DNA of 38,694 nucleotides from the NCBI GenBank assembly GCA_023451735.1, contig JAEXYH010000070.1:1-38694 (forward strand), written 5' to 3'. The notes below the pieces were generated by a model. The model made no database searches. It was not told the DNA's origin and was given only the letters and a program-made list of their open reading frames with translations. Made by a program: the position numbers and the translations under genes. Positions 1 to 7,177 of the stretch are shown here, piece after piece (position 1 is the stretch's first letter; each line of letters starts with the position of its first letter). Origin of the DNA: Pseudomonadota bacterium. GTDB taxonomy: Bacteria; Pseudomonadota; Alphaproteobacteria; Rhizobiales; Rhizobiaceae.

Positions 1-295
1 CGTCGAACACCTCGTCATAGGCCGGATGCACGGCCACAAGCTGACCTTGCAGATGGGTGGAAAGCTCGGTGATCTCGACGCCATTCTGGCGCGCCACACC
101 GGCAAGCTCGTCGCAATAATCCTTGGACGTCGAGGCCTTTTTCAGGTCGATCAACTGGCTCGCCCAGGTCGGCACCTGCACACCGAGATACCCCTTGTCC
201 GCCGCCCATTTGGTGATCCCGTCCCAACTGTTGAACGGTGCCGCGTCGCCTGCAAACTGGCCGAGAAAGATGCCCGGGCCCTTGATCGTCTTCAT
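1..295 (-). CDS. Sugar phosphate isomerase/epimerase, TIM-barrel family (3' end cut by window)
   Basis: Only the first ~98 residues are present; the gene runs off the left edge. The protein begins MKTIKGPGIFLGQF and continues with WDGITKWAADKGYLGVQVP and a later VEITELSTHLQGQLVAVHP stretch. This pattern is typical of the xylose-isomerase-like TIM-barrel family (sugar phosphate isomerase/epimerase, AP endonuclease 2 fold), in which His and Glu residues at strand ends bind a divalent metal. The start is the ATG at 293-295, preceded by a GGAGGTA ribosome site (301-307). It is the last visible gene of the minus-strand sugar ABC operon, 232 bp after the binding-protein gene, and a mosaic repeat lies in between. 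Substrate is unknown; the context suggests a pentose or its derivative. Family call is firm, the role is inferred. Confidence 0.8.
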   Translation of the reverse strand, partial: MKTIKGPGIFLGQFAGDAAPFNSWDGITKWAADKGYLGVQVPTWASQLIDLKKASTSKDYCDELAGVARQNGVEITELSTHLQGQLVAVHPAYDEVFD

Positions 296-339
296 GAAAA
301 TACCTCCATTAGAAATTGGCGTTGGGGAGCAGGCCCCAC

Positions 340-473
340 TCCTCATTCCGGTCCTCGGACTTGATCCGGGGACCATCACAGGAATCCAGCCATGGCGACT
401 TCGCGCCATGAAAGGACAATCCCGCGCCAAAAACTTGGCGCACTGGTTTCCTGTGACAAGCACAGGAACGAGG
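340..473. repeat. Rhizobial intergenic mosaic palindromic element, copy 1
   Basis: This is a compound palindrome of nested hairpins. The outer arms are TCCTCATTCC (340-349) and AACGAGGA (466-473). A side hairpin has GGTCCTCGG (350-358) against CCGGGGACC (366-374). The middle arms TCACAGGAATCCAG (376-389) and CTGGTTTCCTGTGA (443-456) match with one mismatch. Two inner hairpins follow: CATGGCG/CGCCATG (391-410) and CGCCAA/TTGGCG (425-440). The same modules recur at 23166-23318. This agrees with the RIME-type intergenic mosaic elements described in rhizobia. It lies between the binding protein and isomerase genes, so it would be transcribed within the operon. Confidence 0.8.
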
Positions 474-527
474 AGATTGTGGTTGGCGGCGCCAACACTC
501 TGGCGCCACCGATTGCGATAGGCGTTT

Positions 528-1493
528 TTAGAACGGCGAGTCCGGGAAGTAGAAGCTCTCCGCGTTGTCCTTGGTCACCAGGGTCGCATCGAGGATATAG
601 TTGCCGCTGACCGGAACCTGGTCATAGAAATTGCCGGCCGTCAGCTGCATGGCGGTCGCCACCATTGCCGGCGGATAAAGCACGTCGACCGGCATGATCT
701 TGTCGCCGTCCATGACGCGCTTGATCATATCCTTCGAACCGGCACCGCCGACGACATACTGGATGTCGGTGCGCTTGGCCTGCTCGATAGCTTCCAGCAC
801 GCCGACGGCCATGTCGTCATCCTGACACCAGACCACGTCGATCTTCGGGTATTTGGTGAGATAGTCCTGCATCACACGAAACGCGTCGTCACGGCTCCAG
901 TTGCCATACTGGCGGTCGAGAACCTTCACCTTGGAGCCCTCGATGCCCTTGTCGAAACCATCCTGGCGTTGCTGATCGATCGGGATCGGCAAGCCGCGGA
1001 TGATCACGACCTCGGCTTCCGGCGTCGTTTCAGCAATGTATTTGCCCGCGACTTCGCCCAGCGCCGGGTTGTTGCCCGCGACATAAAGATTACGAATCGT
1101 GTTGTCGTTGACGGAAGGCGCGCGGTCGACGAGCGCCACAAACTTACCATCGTCCTTCACCTGCTGGATGGCCGAAACGAGCTGATCCGGATCGGTCGGC
1201 AGAATGACGAGCGCATCAATCCCCTGCACCGCAAGGTCCTGCACGGCATTGGCCTGGCTTGCCGGATCGGCCGAAGTCTTGACGATGACGTTGAGCCCCT
1301 TGTGCTCGGCCATCAACAGCTTGGCGACACGTTCGGCATGGAACACCACGCCGGCCGTCCATCCATGGTCAGCGGCCGGAATGGACACGCCGATGGTGAC
1401 TTTTTTCTCTTCCTGCGCCCAGCTGAGCGTGGGTGCCATCGCCACCGAGGCGGCCAGTGCCGCTGCGGCGATCCCGAAAGTTCTTCTGCGCAT
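528..1493 (-). CDS. Periplasmic sugar-binding protein of a ribose/xylose-type ABC transporter
   Basis: This 321-residue protein has a clear signal peptide (MRRRTFGIAAAALAASVAMA, probable cleavage after SWA at residue 26). The mature protein has the two-lobe type 1 periplasmic fold: it opens with KKVTIGVSIPAADHGWTAG, has DALVILPTDPDQL near residue 95, VALVDR near 120, and a hinge and binding segment VVWCQDDDMAVGVLEAIEQA near 220. This is the RbsB/XylF family, which delivers a monosaccharide to the permease. A GGGAGAGA ribosome site precedes the ATG. It is the third transporter gene of the operon. Sharing an operator motif with xylA suggests D-xylose as substrate, but the sequence alone would also fit ribose or another aldose. 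Confidence 0.92.
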   Translation of the reverse strand: MRRRTFGIAAAALAASVAMAPTLSWAQEEKKVTIGVSIPAADHGWTAGVVFHAERVAKLLMAEHKGLNVIVKTSADPASQANAVQDLAVQGIDALVILPTDPDQLVSAIQQVKDDGKFVALVDRAPSVNDNTIRNLYVAGNNPALGEVAGKYIAETTPEAEVVIIRGLPIPIDQQRQDGFDKGIEGSKVKVLDRQYGNWSRDDAFRVMQDYLTKYPKIDVVWCQDDDMAVGVLEAIEQAKRTDIQYVVGGAGSKDMIKRVMDGDKIMPVDVLYPPAMVATAMQLTAGNFYDQVPVSGNYILDATLVTKDNAESFYFPDSPF

Positions 1494-1531
1494 GTTCTCT
1501 CTCCCAAGGTTCTAAGGGGGTATCTCCTCCT

Positions 1532-1559
1532 GACCGGACCTACCCCAGATGGCCCGGCC
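1532..1559 (-). other. mRNA stem-loop between permease and binding-protein genes
   Basis: GACCGGACC (1532-1540) and GGCCCGGCC (1551-1559) form a nine-pair stem when read as RNA from the minus strand (two pairs are G-U), with a ten-base loop. There is no T-run. Such intercistronic stems often protect downstream binding-protein mRNA from decay and would help raise its level over the permease; that role is inferred. Confidence 0.4.
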
Positions 1560-1575
1560 TATTCCCGAATGCCGA

Positions 1576-2577
1576 TTATTTCCGCATCAGCGATCGCTGC
1601 ACCAGCATGGCGATGATGATGATCGCTCCCTGGATCGCGCCGATCAGATATTCGCTGACGAAATTGGAAAGCAGCATGATATTGCCGACGATCTCCAGAA
1701 TGAAAGCGCCGCAGACCGTGCCCCATATGCGGCCGACACCGCCTCTCAAGGCCGTGCCACCCACAACGACCGCCGTGATCGCCTGCAGCTCCCAAAGAAT
1801 GCCGGTCGTCGCCGAAGTGGACCCGAGACGCGGCACATAGATGATTACCGCCACCGCCACGCAAAGCCCCTGCACGATATAGGCAATGGTGCGGACCTTT
1901 TGGACCGAGATGCCCGAATATCGTGCCACCTCCTCGTTCGACCCGACGGCGATCAGGTGCCGGCCATAACGGGTGCGATAGAGCACGAACGCAGCAAGCG
2001 CGGCCGTTGCGAAGATGACGATGATCGGGATAGGCACGCCGAAGACATCGCCGAAATAGACCGGACGATAAAGCTGCTGCAGTTCGCGGTCCCGCACCGT
2101 GATCGAACCACCCTGGCTGAGCCAGGTCGTCAGGCCGCGATAGATGCCCATGGTTCCGAGAGTGGCGATAAACGGTTCGATCTTGCCGACGGTGGTGATC
2201 AAACCGTTCGCCAGCCCGCAAGCGGCTCCCAACCCCAGCGCCACCAGCATGGCGGCGATCAGCATCAGCGTCGGGTCGCCGATTGCACCGGTATTCATGA
2301 ACAGGATCATCAGGCTCGCCACGAAAGCAACCATGGCCCCGACGGAAAGATCAAGCCCGCCGGAAGAGATCACATAGGTTGCACCAAGCGCGATGATCGC
2401 GATGAAGGCGCTGCGAGTGATGACATTGGTGAGGTTGGCAACCGAGACGAAATTCGGATTGGCGAAATAACCGAGCACCAGAAGCAGGGCGAGTGCCACA
2501 AACGGCGCAATCGCCGCCATATCCCAGTCCCGCGATGTCTTCGGCGCCTTGGCCGTATCCGTCGCAACCGCGCTCAT
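1576..2577 (-). CDS. Sugar ABC transporter permease (RbsC/XylH family)
   Basis: A 333-residue, strongly hydrophobic protein with about eight to ten membrane segments. Recognisable family features are the segment beginning FANPNFVSVANLTNVITRS after the first membrane span, SGGLDLSVGAMVAFVASLM near residue 75, GLANGLITTVGKIEPFIATLGT near 125, and ALRGGVGRIWGTVCGAFILE near 275. It belongs to the BPD_transp_2 (PF02653) type permeases of CUT2 sugar importers and would work as a homodimer with the double ATPase encoded just upstream. Its ATG overlaps the end of the ATPase gene by 4 bp (stop at 2574-2576), which implies translational coupling. Length is normal for the family. Confidence 0.93.
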   Translation of the reverse strand: MSAVATDTAKAPKTSRDWDMAAIAPFVALALLLVLGYFANPNFVSVANLTNVITRSAFIAIIALGATYVISSGGLDLSVGAMVAFVASLMILFMNTGAIGDPTLMLIAAMLVALGLGAACGLANGLITTVGKIEPFIATLGTMGIYRGLTTWLSQGGSITVRDRELQQLYRPVYFGDVFGVPIPIIVIFATAALAAFVLYRTRYGRHLIAVGSNEEVARYSGISVQKVRTIAYIVQGLCVAVAVIIYVPRLGSTSATTGILWELQAITAVVVGGTALRGGVGRIWGTVCGAFILEIVGNIMLLSNFVSEYLIGAIQGAIIIIAMLVQRSLMRK

Positions 2578-4109
2578 GCCGCCGCTCCTGAATTCACGCC
2601 CGTGGCGAGCTGCACGATCTCGTTTTCGTTCATATGTTCTCCCTGAACCTCACCCACGATCTGGCCGCTGCGCATAACCAGGATGCGGTCGCATATCCCG
2701 ATCAGCTCCGGCATTTCCGAGGAAACCACGATGATCGAGCGCCCCTCCTGCGCCAGAGCCGCGATGAACTTGTAGATCTGTTCCTTGTTGCCGATGTCGA
2801 TACCGCGCGTCGGCTCATCGATGATGACCACCTGCGGGTCGAGCAGCATCATCTTGGCAAGCAGAAGCTTCTGCTGGTTGCCGCCGGAAAGCTGTCCCGC
2901 GAGAATGGTTTTCGTCCCCGTCCGGATATCAAAATCCTGGATAGCCTTGTCGAGCGCTTCGGACTCGCGTTTCCTGTCGATCTGCAGGCCACGAATGAAT
3001 TTTCCGAGCGAGGCAAGCGTCAGGTTGACCCGAAGATCCTTGGTGAGCAGCAGACCTTTGCCCTTCCGGTCTTCGGAAAGATAAGCAACGCCGGCTTTCA
3101 GGCTCGAATGTACATCGGTAAAGGCGACCGGCTTGCCCCGGAACGCCACCGTTCCCCTGGCCGGGCGCAAGCCCACCAGCCCCTCCATAAGCTCGGTACG
3201 TCCCGCGCCGATCAACCCGGCAAAACCGAGTATTTCGCCCTTGTTGAGCGTGAAGGAAGCATCGCGGGCATAACCCGGCACATTAAAACCGGAAACTTTA
3301 AGCACCGGCTCCCTTGCTTCCACGGCATGCCGATCGGGATAGAGCTTTGCAACATCGCGCCCGACCATCAGCCGCGCCATATCGGCAGGTTCGAGTTCCG
3401 ACGCCTCATGCGAGGCAACCAGTCGGCCGTCGCGCAGCACCGTGACGCGATCAGCAATCTCCTTCACCTCGGGCAGGCGATGCGAGATGTAGAGCACGCC
3501 CACACCCTTGGCCCGAATGTCGTGGATAACCTTCAGCAGCGCCTCGGTTTCGTGTGGAGTGAGAGACGCTGTCGGTTCGTCGAAGATCACGATACGATGC
3601 GGCACGAGGAGCACGCGGGCAATTTGCACCAGCTGTCTCTGGGCAATGGAAAGCCGGGAAACGATGGCATTCGGATCGATATCGACACCGAGATCGTGGA
3701 TCGCCTTGGCAGCCCCGTCGTTCATGGCGCGATCATCGACGGCAATGCCCTTGCCAAGCTCGCGACCAAGATAGATGTTCTGGGCAACGGTCAGATCCGG
3801 CGCCAGCAATATCTCCTGGTGAACCAGCACGATACCATGGTTTTCCGCATCCACCGGGCCGGAAAAGCTCACCGGCTGACCATCGATCTTCATCTCCCCG
3901 CGCGTCGGAGAATGGTTGCCGGCGAGAATCTTCATCAGCGTCGATTTACCGGCGCCGTTCTCGCCGATGATCGCATGAACTTCTCCGGCGCGGACGGTGA
4001 GCGAAATATCCTTCAGGACTTCGATAATCCCGAACGTCTTGGAAAGGCCGCTGGCTTCGAGCAGCGGCTGACTGACGGATACATCAATGGTTGCGGGGGA
4101 TGCGTTCAT
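2574..4109 (-). CDS. Sugar ABC transporter ATP-binding protein with two nucleotide-binding domains (RbsA/XylG type)
   Basis: This 511-residue protein carries two ABC domains. The first has Walker A GENGAGKST, a signature-like LSIAQRQLVQIARVL and Walker B IVIFDEPTASL. The second has a degenerate Walker A (GLIGAGRTEL) but a good signature LSGGNQQKLLLAKMML and Walker B VVIIDEPTRGID. A weak second Walker A is normal in the RbsA/MglA/XylG family. I chose the ATG at 4107-4109; an upstream in-frame TTG (4184) would add 25 residues with no resemblance to the family. The ATG has only a weak ribosome site of its own, but it overlaps the stop of a short leader ORF as ATGA, which suggests coupling. It powers the permease at 1576-2577. 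Confidence 0.93.
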   Translation of the reverse strand: MNASPATIDVSVSQPLLEASGLSKTFGIIEVLKDISLTVRAGEVHAIIGENGAGKSTLMKILAGNHSPTRGEMKIDGQPVSFSGPVDAENHGIVLVHQEILLAPDLTVAQNIYLGRELGKGIAVDDRAMNDGAAKAIHDLGVDIDPNAIVSRLSIAQRQLVQIARVLLVPHRIVIFDEPTASLTPHETEALLKVIHDIRAKGVGVLYISHRLPEVKEIADRVTVLRDGRLVASHEASELEPADMARLMVGRDVAKLYPDRHAVEAREPVLKVSGFNVPGYARDASFTLNKGEILGFAGLIGAGRTELMEGLVGLRPARGTVAFRGKPVAFTDVHSSLKAGVAYLSEDRKGKGLLLTKDLRVNLTLASLGKFIRGLQIDRKRESEALDKAIQDFDIRTGTKTILAGQLSGGNQQKLLLAKMMLLDPQVVIIDEPTRGIDIGNKEQIYKFIAALAQEGRSIIVVSSEMPELIGICDRILVMRSGQIVGEVQGEHMNENEIVQLATGVNSGAAA

Positions 4110-4198
4110 CCACCCGGCCTCAAATTCACGAGCGTCGTGAAACGGTCGACACGCGACACGCCCCCAACGCCTGCCTCCTCGCAAGCGATGTGGTGCAC
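4106..4198 (-). CDS. Short leader ORF (30 codons) coupled to the sugar ATPase gene
   Basis: A GTG at 4196-4198 follows a strong ribosome site (GGGAGGA, six bases away on the minus strand) and opens a 30-codon frame starting VHHIACEEAGVGG and ending VNLRPGG. Its TGA (4106-4108) overlaps the ATG of the ATPase gene as ATGA. I do not recognise the peptide. The good ribosome site, together with the lack of a good one before the ATPase ATG, makes translational coupling or leader control plausible. It might simply be a spurious frame; no homology evidence was available. It lies between the operator at 4237-4252 and the operon's first recognised gene. Confidence 0.45.
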   Translation of the reverse strand: MHHIACEEAGVGGVSRVDRFTTLVNLRPGG

Positions 4199-4236
4199 CT
4201 GAAATCCTCCCTGTAATTTCAGGCTATCTAAGATTC

Positions 4237-4252
4237 TGAGGTACGTAAAGCA
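4237..4252. promoter_or_regulatory. Predicted LacI-type operator of the sugar ABC operon
   Basis: TGAGGTACGTAAAGCA. The left half TGAGGTAC is identical to the perfect palindrome before xylA (8538-8553) and to the site before the LacI-type gene (11225-11240); the right half is degenerate (three of eight bases differ from the ideal). A CG at the centre of an even palindrome is typical of LacI-family operators. It lies 128 bp before the ATPase start and 39 bp before the leader ORF, so it probably controls the whole transporter operon. Confidence 0.65.
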
Positions 4253-4279
4253 GATTTGCTGCTCAACTCTGTGTCATTG

Positions 4280-4615
4280 TCACGAGCGCTTGAAGGTACC
4301 GACCTTGGCCATCACGTCACGGGGGATCTGATAATCCTTGACCACATCGGCTCCATTGCTCAGGCCGCACAATTCCCGCTGAACAAAAAGCCCCCAGACG
4401 GCTTCTGCGGCCTCCTGCACGAGGTCGAGACGCTTCATATCGTCCTGTCCGGCATGCTGTGCATCCCATTGCCGAAGTTTTGCGAGGCTCGCCTCGACCT
4501 GCCGCCCGTTCCGTCCGAGCGCACTCGCACGCTCTTCTGCAATCTCGTACTCCAGGGCGCTCAATCCACTCTCGATGGATGGCGAGCCGAAGAACTGCGG
4601 GGGACGAACTGACAT
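4280..4615 (-). CDS. Conserved small rhizobial protein of unknown function (possibly DUF6665)
   Basis: A 111-residue soluble protein, starting MSVRPPQFFGSPSIESG, then a long charged helical stretch (ALEYEIAEERASALGRNGR, VEASLAKLRQW), and a second helical part (DLVQEAAEAVWGLFVQREL). No signal peptide, membrane span or catalytic motif is visible; it looks like an all-alpha protein. From memory it resembles a short family annotated DUF6665 in Agrobacterium and Rhizobium, but I cannot confirm this. The start is well supported by AAAGGAG seven bases before the ATG. It is likely monocistronic, between the sugar operon promoter region and the LysR gene. No function is proposed. Confidence 0.75.
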   Translation of the reverse strand: MSVRPPQFFGSPSIESGLSALEYEIAEERASALGRNGRQVEASLAKLRQWDAQHAGQDDMKRLDLVQEAAEAVWGLFVQRELCGLSNGADVVKDYQIPRDVMAKVGTFKRS

Positions 4616-4753
4616 GGCGATCTCCTTTGTTGACCGGGCGGTTTTAGCCGACGGGCAGCAGGCCCAATAATGCGCTATGTCAAAAGCCCCTCCAACCCGG
4701 CTTCAACTCTGCGTTATGGAAAGTTGAGTGGGGAGATTGGGTCATCGGCTCAT

Positions 4754-5650
4754 TCAGACTGTTTTTATGAAATCGATGAACGCACGAAGCGGTGCCGGCA
4801 CCAGACGGCGGCCGGGATAATACAGAAACGGCCCTGAAAACTTCGGCCACCAGTCCTCCAGTACGGGCTCAAGCGCGCCACTGATGAAATGCGGCCGCAA
4901 CCAATCCTCAAACAGCATGATGACGCCGCTTCCTGCCATCGCACATTCGACCGCAAGGTCCACACCGCCACCCGTTTGAACGATCAACGCCGCAGGCGGA
5001 TCGATCAGCACGGTCTCCGCACCTCGCTCGAATTCCCAATCCGGCATGGAGCCACTGGCAAAGCGATTGCGAATGCAGGCATGATCCACGAGGTCGCGCG
5101 GATGCGCGGGCCGCCCTCTTCCGTCAAGATAGTCCTTCGAGGCGGCGGCGGCGAAACGCTGGATGCGTGGACCGATCGGCACCGCGATCATGTCCTGAGC
5201 CAGCCGCTCGTCATAACGAATGCCGGCATCGCAGCCAGCCGCAATCACGTCGACAAAACTGTCCTCGATCATCAGCTCCAGCCGGATATCCGGATAGGTT
5301 GCCAGAAACCGCGGCACGATGGAAGGCAGCACCAGCCGCGCTGCACTGACCGGCACGTTCAGCTTCAGCACACCCGCCGGCCGCTCGCGAAAACCGTTCA
5401 CGACATCGAGCGCCGCCTCCATTTCCGCCAGCGCCGGTGCCAAGCGATCAAGCAATCCCTGCCCCGCCTCGGTCGTCGCCACGCTGCGGGTCGTCCGGTT
5501 GAGCAGCCGTACTCCCAGCTGCGTTTCCAACCGCCGTACTGCATCGCTAAGGCCCGATGCACTTGCGCCGCTGATCCGGGCGCCCTCGCGAAATCCGCCG
5601 GCCCGCGCCACAGTCAGAAACGCCTGAAGATCGCTGATTTCCACGCCCAT
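4754..5650 (-). CDS. LysR-family transcriptional regulator
   Basis: A 298-residue LysR regulator. The N-terminal winged helix-turn-helix covers residues ~3-62 (DLQAFLTVARAGGFREGA, SGLSDAVRRLETQLGVRLL, NRTTRSVATTEAGQ), followed by a linker helix and the LysR substrate-binding domain (~90-290, including RPAGVLKLNVPVSAARLVLP). It belongs to the large CrgA-like subgroup often found beside oxidoreductase genes. It is divergent from the aldo/keto reductase at 5781, with 130 bp between the start codons; the standard reading is that it controls that gene and itself. Inverted and direct repeats in the shared region support this. The effector is unknown. Confidence 0.92.
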   Translation of the reverse strand: MGVEISDLQAFLTVARAGGFREGARISGASASGLSDAVRRLETQLGVRLLNRTTRSVATTEAGQGLLDRLAPALAEMEAALDVVNGFRERPAGVLKLNVPVSAARLVLPSIVPRFLATYPDIRLELMIEDSFVDVIAAGCDAGIRYDERLAQDMIAVPIGPRIQRFAAAASKDYLDGRGRPAHPRDLVDHACIRNRFASGSMPDWEFERGAETVLIDPPAALIVQTGGGVDLAVECAMAGSGVIMLFEDWLRPHFISGALEPVLEDWWPKFSGPFLYYPGRRLVPAPLRAFIDFIKTV

Positions 5651-5657
5651 GCGCCCC

Positions 5658-5679
5658 CGTCAAACTGTCCGTTTTGACG
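5658..5679. promoter_or_regulatory. Inverted repeat next to the LysR start (candidate autoregulatory site)
   Basis: CGTCAAA (5658-5664) and TTTGACG (5673-5679) form a perfect seven-base inverted repeat with an eight-base spacer. Its edge is only seven bases from the LysR ATG, so occupancy would block initiation of that gene. LysR regulators commonly bind dyads with a T-N11-A core; this one has a 22-bp overall span. Assignment to the adjacent LysR protein is inferred from position. Confidence 0.45.
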
Positions 5680-5711
5680 TACAGACTATCCGAATTGTAC
5701 AGACTTATAAA
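5679..5711 (+). promoter_or_regulatory. Promoter region of the aldo/keto reductase with direct repeats
   Basis: GTACAGACT occurs twice, at 5679-5687 and 5697-5705, exactly 18 bp apart. TATAAA at 5706-5711 makes a good -10 box, but the hexamers 16 or 17 bp upstream (around 5683-5689) do not resemble TTGACA. A good -10 with a poor -35 covered by repeats is what an activator-dependent promoter looks like and suits LysR activation. Positional inference only. Confidence 0.4.
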
Positions 5712-5780
5712 GCGAACGAACCAGCGCTATTTCTCTTTCAGCGATCGCGAAGAACCGTCGATCAGGAGAAGGAGCATCCC

Positions 5781-6668
5781 ATGTCCGACACATTCGACCT
5801 TGCAAAATCCGGCACGTTCAAGATGGGCAGCCATTCGGTCAAGCGCATCGGTTACGGCGCCATGCAGCTTGCCGGTCCGGGCGTCTTCGGCCCGCCGAAG
5901 GATCGCGCCGCTGCCGTCGCCGTTCTGCGCGCCGCCGTCGAGGCCGGCGTCGACCATATCGATACCAGCGATTTCTACGGCCCGCATGTCACTAACGAGA
6001 TCATCCGCGAGGCATTGCATCCCTATCCGGACAATCTCACCATCGTCACCAAGGTTTCCGCGAAGCGCGGGCCGAATGCCGAATGGCTGCCCGCCATGTC
6101 AAAGGAAGAGCTCGTCGCTGCCGTCCACGACAACCTCCGCAACCTCGGCCTCGATGTGATCGACATCGTCAATTTCCGCTCCATGCACGGTATCCACGGC
6201 CCGGCGGAAGGATCAATCGAGGAGCAGGTCACGGTGCTGGCAGATCTCAAGCGTCAGGGCCTCATCCGCCATATCGGCGTCTCCAACGTCACCCCCGCTC
6301 AGATCGCCGAAGCACGCAACATCACCGAAATCGTCTGCGTCCAGAACCAGTACAATCTCGCCCATCGCGAAGACGATGCGTTTATCGATCAACTGGCCCA
6401 GGAAGGTACCGCATACGTCCCATTCTTCCCGCTCGGCGGCTTCTCGCCGCTGCAGTCCTCGACGCTTTCGGACGTTGCAACCCGCCTGAACGCCACCCCG
6501 ATGCAGGTGGCACTGGCTTGGCTGCTGCAGCGCTCGCCCAACATTCTGCTTATTCCCGGCACGTCTTCGCTAGGTCACTTGAACGAAAACCTGGCAGCAG
6601 GAGAACTGGAATTGCCAGCAGACGCTCTGGTGGAACTGGACGGTATCGCCGGCCGGAAGGCCGCCTGA
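5781..6668 (+). CDS. Aldo/keto reductase family oxidoreductase
   Basis: A 295-residue (alpha/beta)8 NAD(P)H oxidoreductase. The catalytic Asp, Tyr and Lys can be placed at D61 (HIDTSDFYG), Y66 and K91 (IVTKVSAKRG). The usual fourth residue, His in DLYQLH-like motifs, aligns with R133 in DIVNFRSMHG; as I recall, this replacement is shared by a subgroup of bacterial reductases including E. coli YdbC-like pyridoxal reductases. The coenzyme part includes RHIGVSNVT and the late LLIPGTSSLGHLNEN. The start at 5781 has AGGAGAAGGAG upstream; a longer frame from 5649 lacks one. Physiological substrate is unknown; a small aldehyde or ketone is expected. It is divergent from a LysR regulator. Confidence 0.9.
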   Translation: MSDTFDLAKSGTFKMGSHSVKRIGYGAMQLAGPGVFGPPKDRAAAVAVLRAAVEAGVDHIDTSDFYGPHVTNEIIREALHPYPDNLTIVTKVSAKRGPNAEWLPAMSKEELVAAVHDNLRNLGLDVIDIVNFRSMHGIHGPAEGSIEEQVTVLADLKRQGLIRHIGVSNVTPAQIAEARNITEIVCVQNQYNLAHREDDAFIDQLAQEGTAYVPFFPLGGFSPLQSSTLSDVATRLNATPMQVALAWLLQRSPNILLIPGTSSLGHLNENLAAGELELPADALVELDGIAGRKAA

Positions 6669-6677
6669 AACAGGAAT

Positions 6678-6699
6678 GCCGCACCTGCGAAGGTGCGGC
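6678..6699. terminator. Hairpin between convergent aldo/keto reductase and small secreted protein genes
   Basis: GCCGCACCT (6678-6686) and AGGTGCGGC (6691-6699) form a perfect nine-bp GC-rich stem with a four-base loop. It lies 10 bp after the reductase stop and 9 bp before the stop of the convergent gene. There is no U-run on either strand, so it may work weakly in both directions. Confidence 0.5.
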
Positions 6700-6707
6700 G
6701 CCCTGCC

Positions 6708-6965
6708 TTATCGCGTTCCGCCAAGCTTTTTGCGATCCAGAAGTTGCAGTTCCCGCTTGGGCCCGACACGGTAGGTCTCTGTGTAACTAAAGCCGTCTTT
6801 CTGAAATTCATGCGTCAACAGGCTGCCGACAGGCGCCTTCTTGAGCTTCGTTTTCGGCTGCGTCGGATAGATCAGGCTGCCCGGTATGGGATCCAGCGTA
6901 AAGGCGGCAGCCGGCGGCACAAAGCCGAGGAATGCGATCAGGGATAAGACAGCAGCTTTTCTCAT
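6708..6965 (-). CDS. Small secreted hypothetical protein
   Basis: An 85-residue protein with a clear signal peptide (MRKAAVLSLIAFLGFVPPAA, cleavage probably after AAA at ~21). The mature ~64 residues begin FTLDPIPGSLIYPTQP and are basic, with VGSLLTHEFQKDGFSYTETY and a C-terminal RELQLLDRKKLGG. There are no cysteines and no lipobox, so a soluble periplasmic protein is likely. The start at 6965 is supported by AAAGGAG eight bases upstream; a longer frame to 7010 would bury the signal peptide. I do not recognise a family. It lies convergent to the reductase and downstream of xylA on the same strand, but a strong hairpin separates it from xylA. Confidence 0.7.
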   Translation of the reverse strand: MRKAAVLSLIAFLGFVPPAAAFTLDPIPGSLIYPTQPKTKLKKAPVGSLLTHEFQKDGFSYTETYRVGPKRELQLLDRKKLGGTR

Positions 6966-7115
6966 GGTCGGCTCCTTTGAATAAGGCTCCGAAACCGGGA
7001 AAGCTTCCACCCGATCTCATCAGCCATTCACTGAAGTTTGGGTCGAGAAGAGCCTCCAATATTGTCCGAGAATCCTGTTATCGCAACTGGCAACGTTCAG
7101 CCCATATTGAACGAT

Positions 7116-7149
7116 ATATGGCCCGGCGAGTTTCCCCGCCGGGCCATAT
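7116..7149 (-). terminator. Terminator-like hairpin after xylA
   Basis: ATATGGCCCGGCG (7116-7128) and CGCCGGGCCATAT (7137-7149) form a perfect 13-bp stem with an eight-base loop, 28 bp after the xylA stop. The minus-strand sequence beyond it is AT-rich but has no clean U-run, so termination may be partial. Confidence 0.6.
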
Positions 7150-7177
7150 GCCAATCTATCCGAACTGAAGGCCGCGA

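Noticed and set aside
340..473. CRISPR array or rRNA/tRNA-like structure at the hairpin cluster
   Set aside because: The stems are different from each other and not regularly spaced direct repeats; the pattern recurs once as a mosaic palindrome.
1549..2646. 365-codon open frame on the plus strand
   Set aside because: Antisense to the sugar permease; composition (many Asp, Arg, His, Gln) is typical of a shadow of a membrane protein gene.
4109..4184. ATPase start at the upstream TTG (4184)
   Set aside because: The extra 25 residues match nothing in the family, and the good ribosome site nearby serves a different frame (the leader ORF).
2634..4202. 522-codon open frame on the plus strand
   Set aside because: It is antisense to the sugar ATPase gene, which has complete ABC motifs. 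The translation is low in hydrophobic clusters, rich in His/Arg/Asp, and has no ribosome site.
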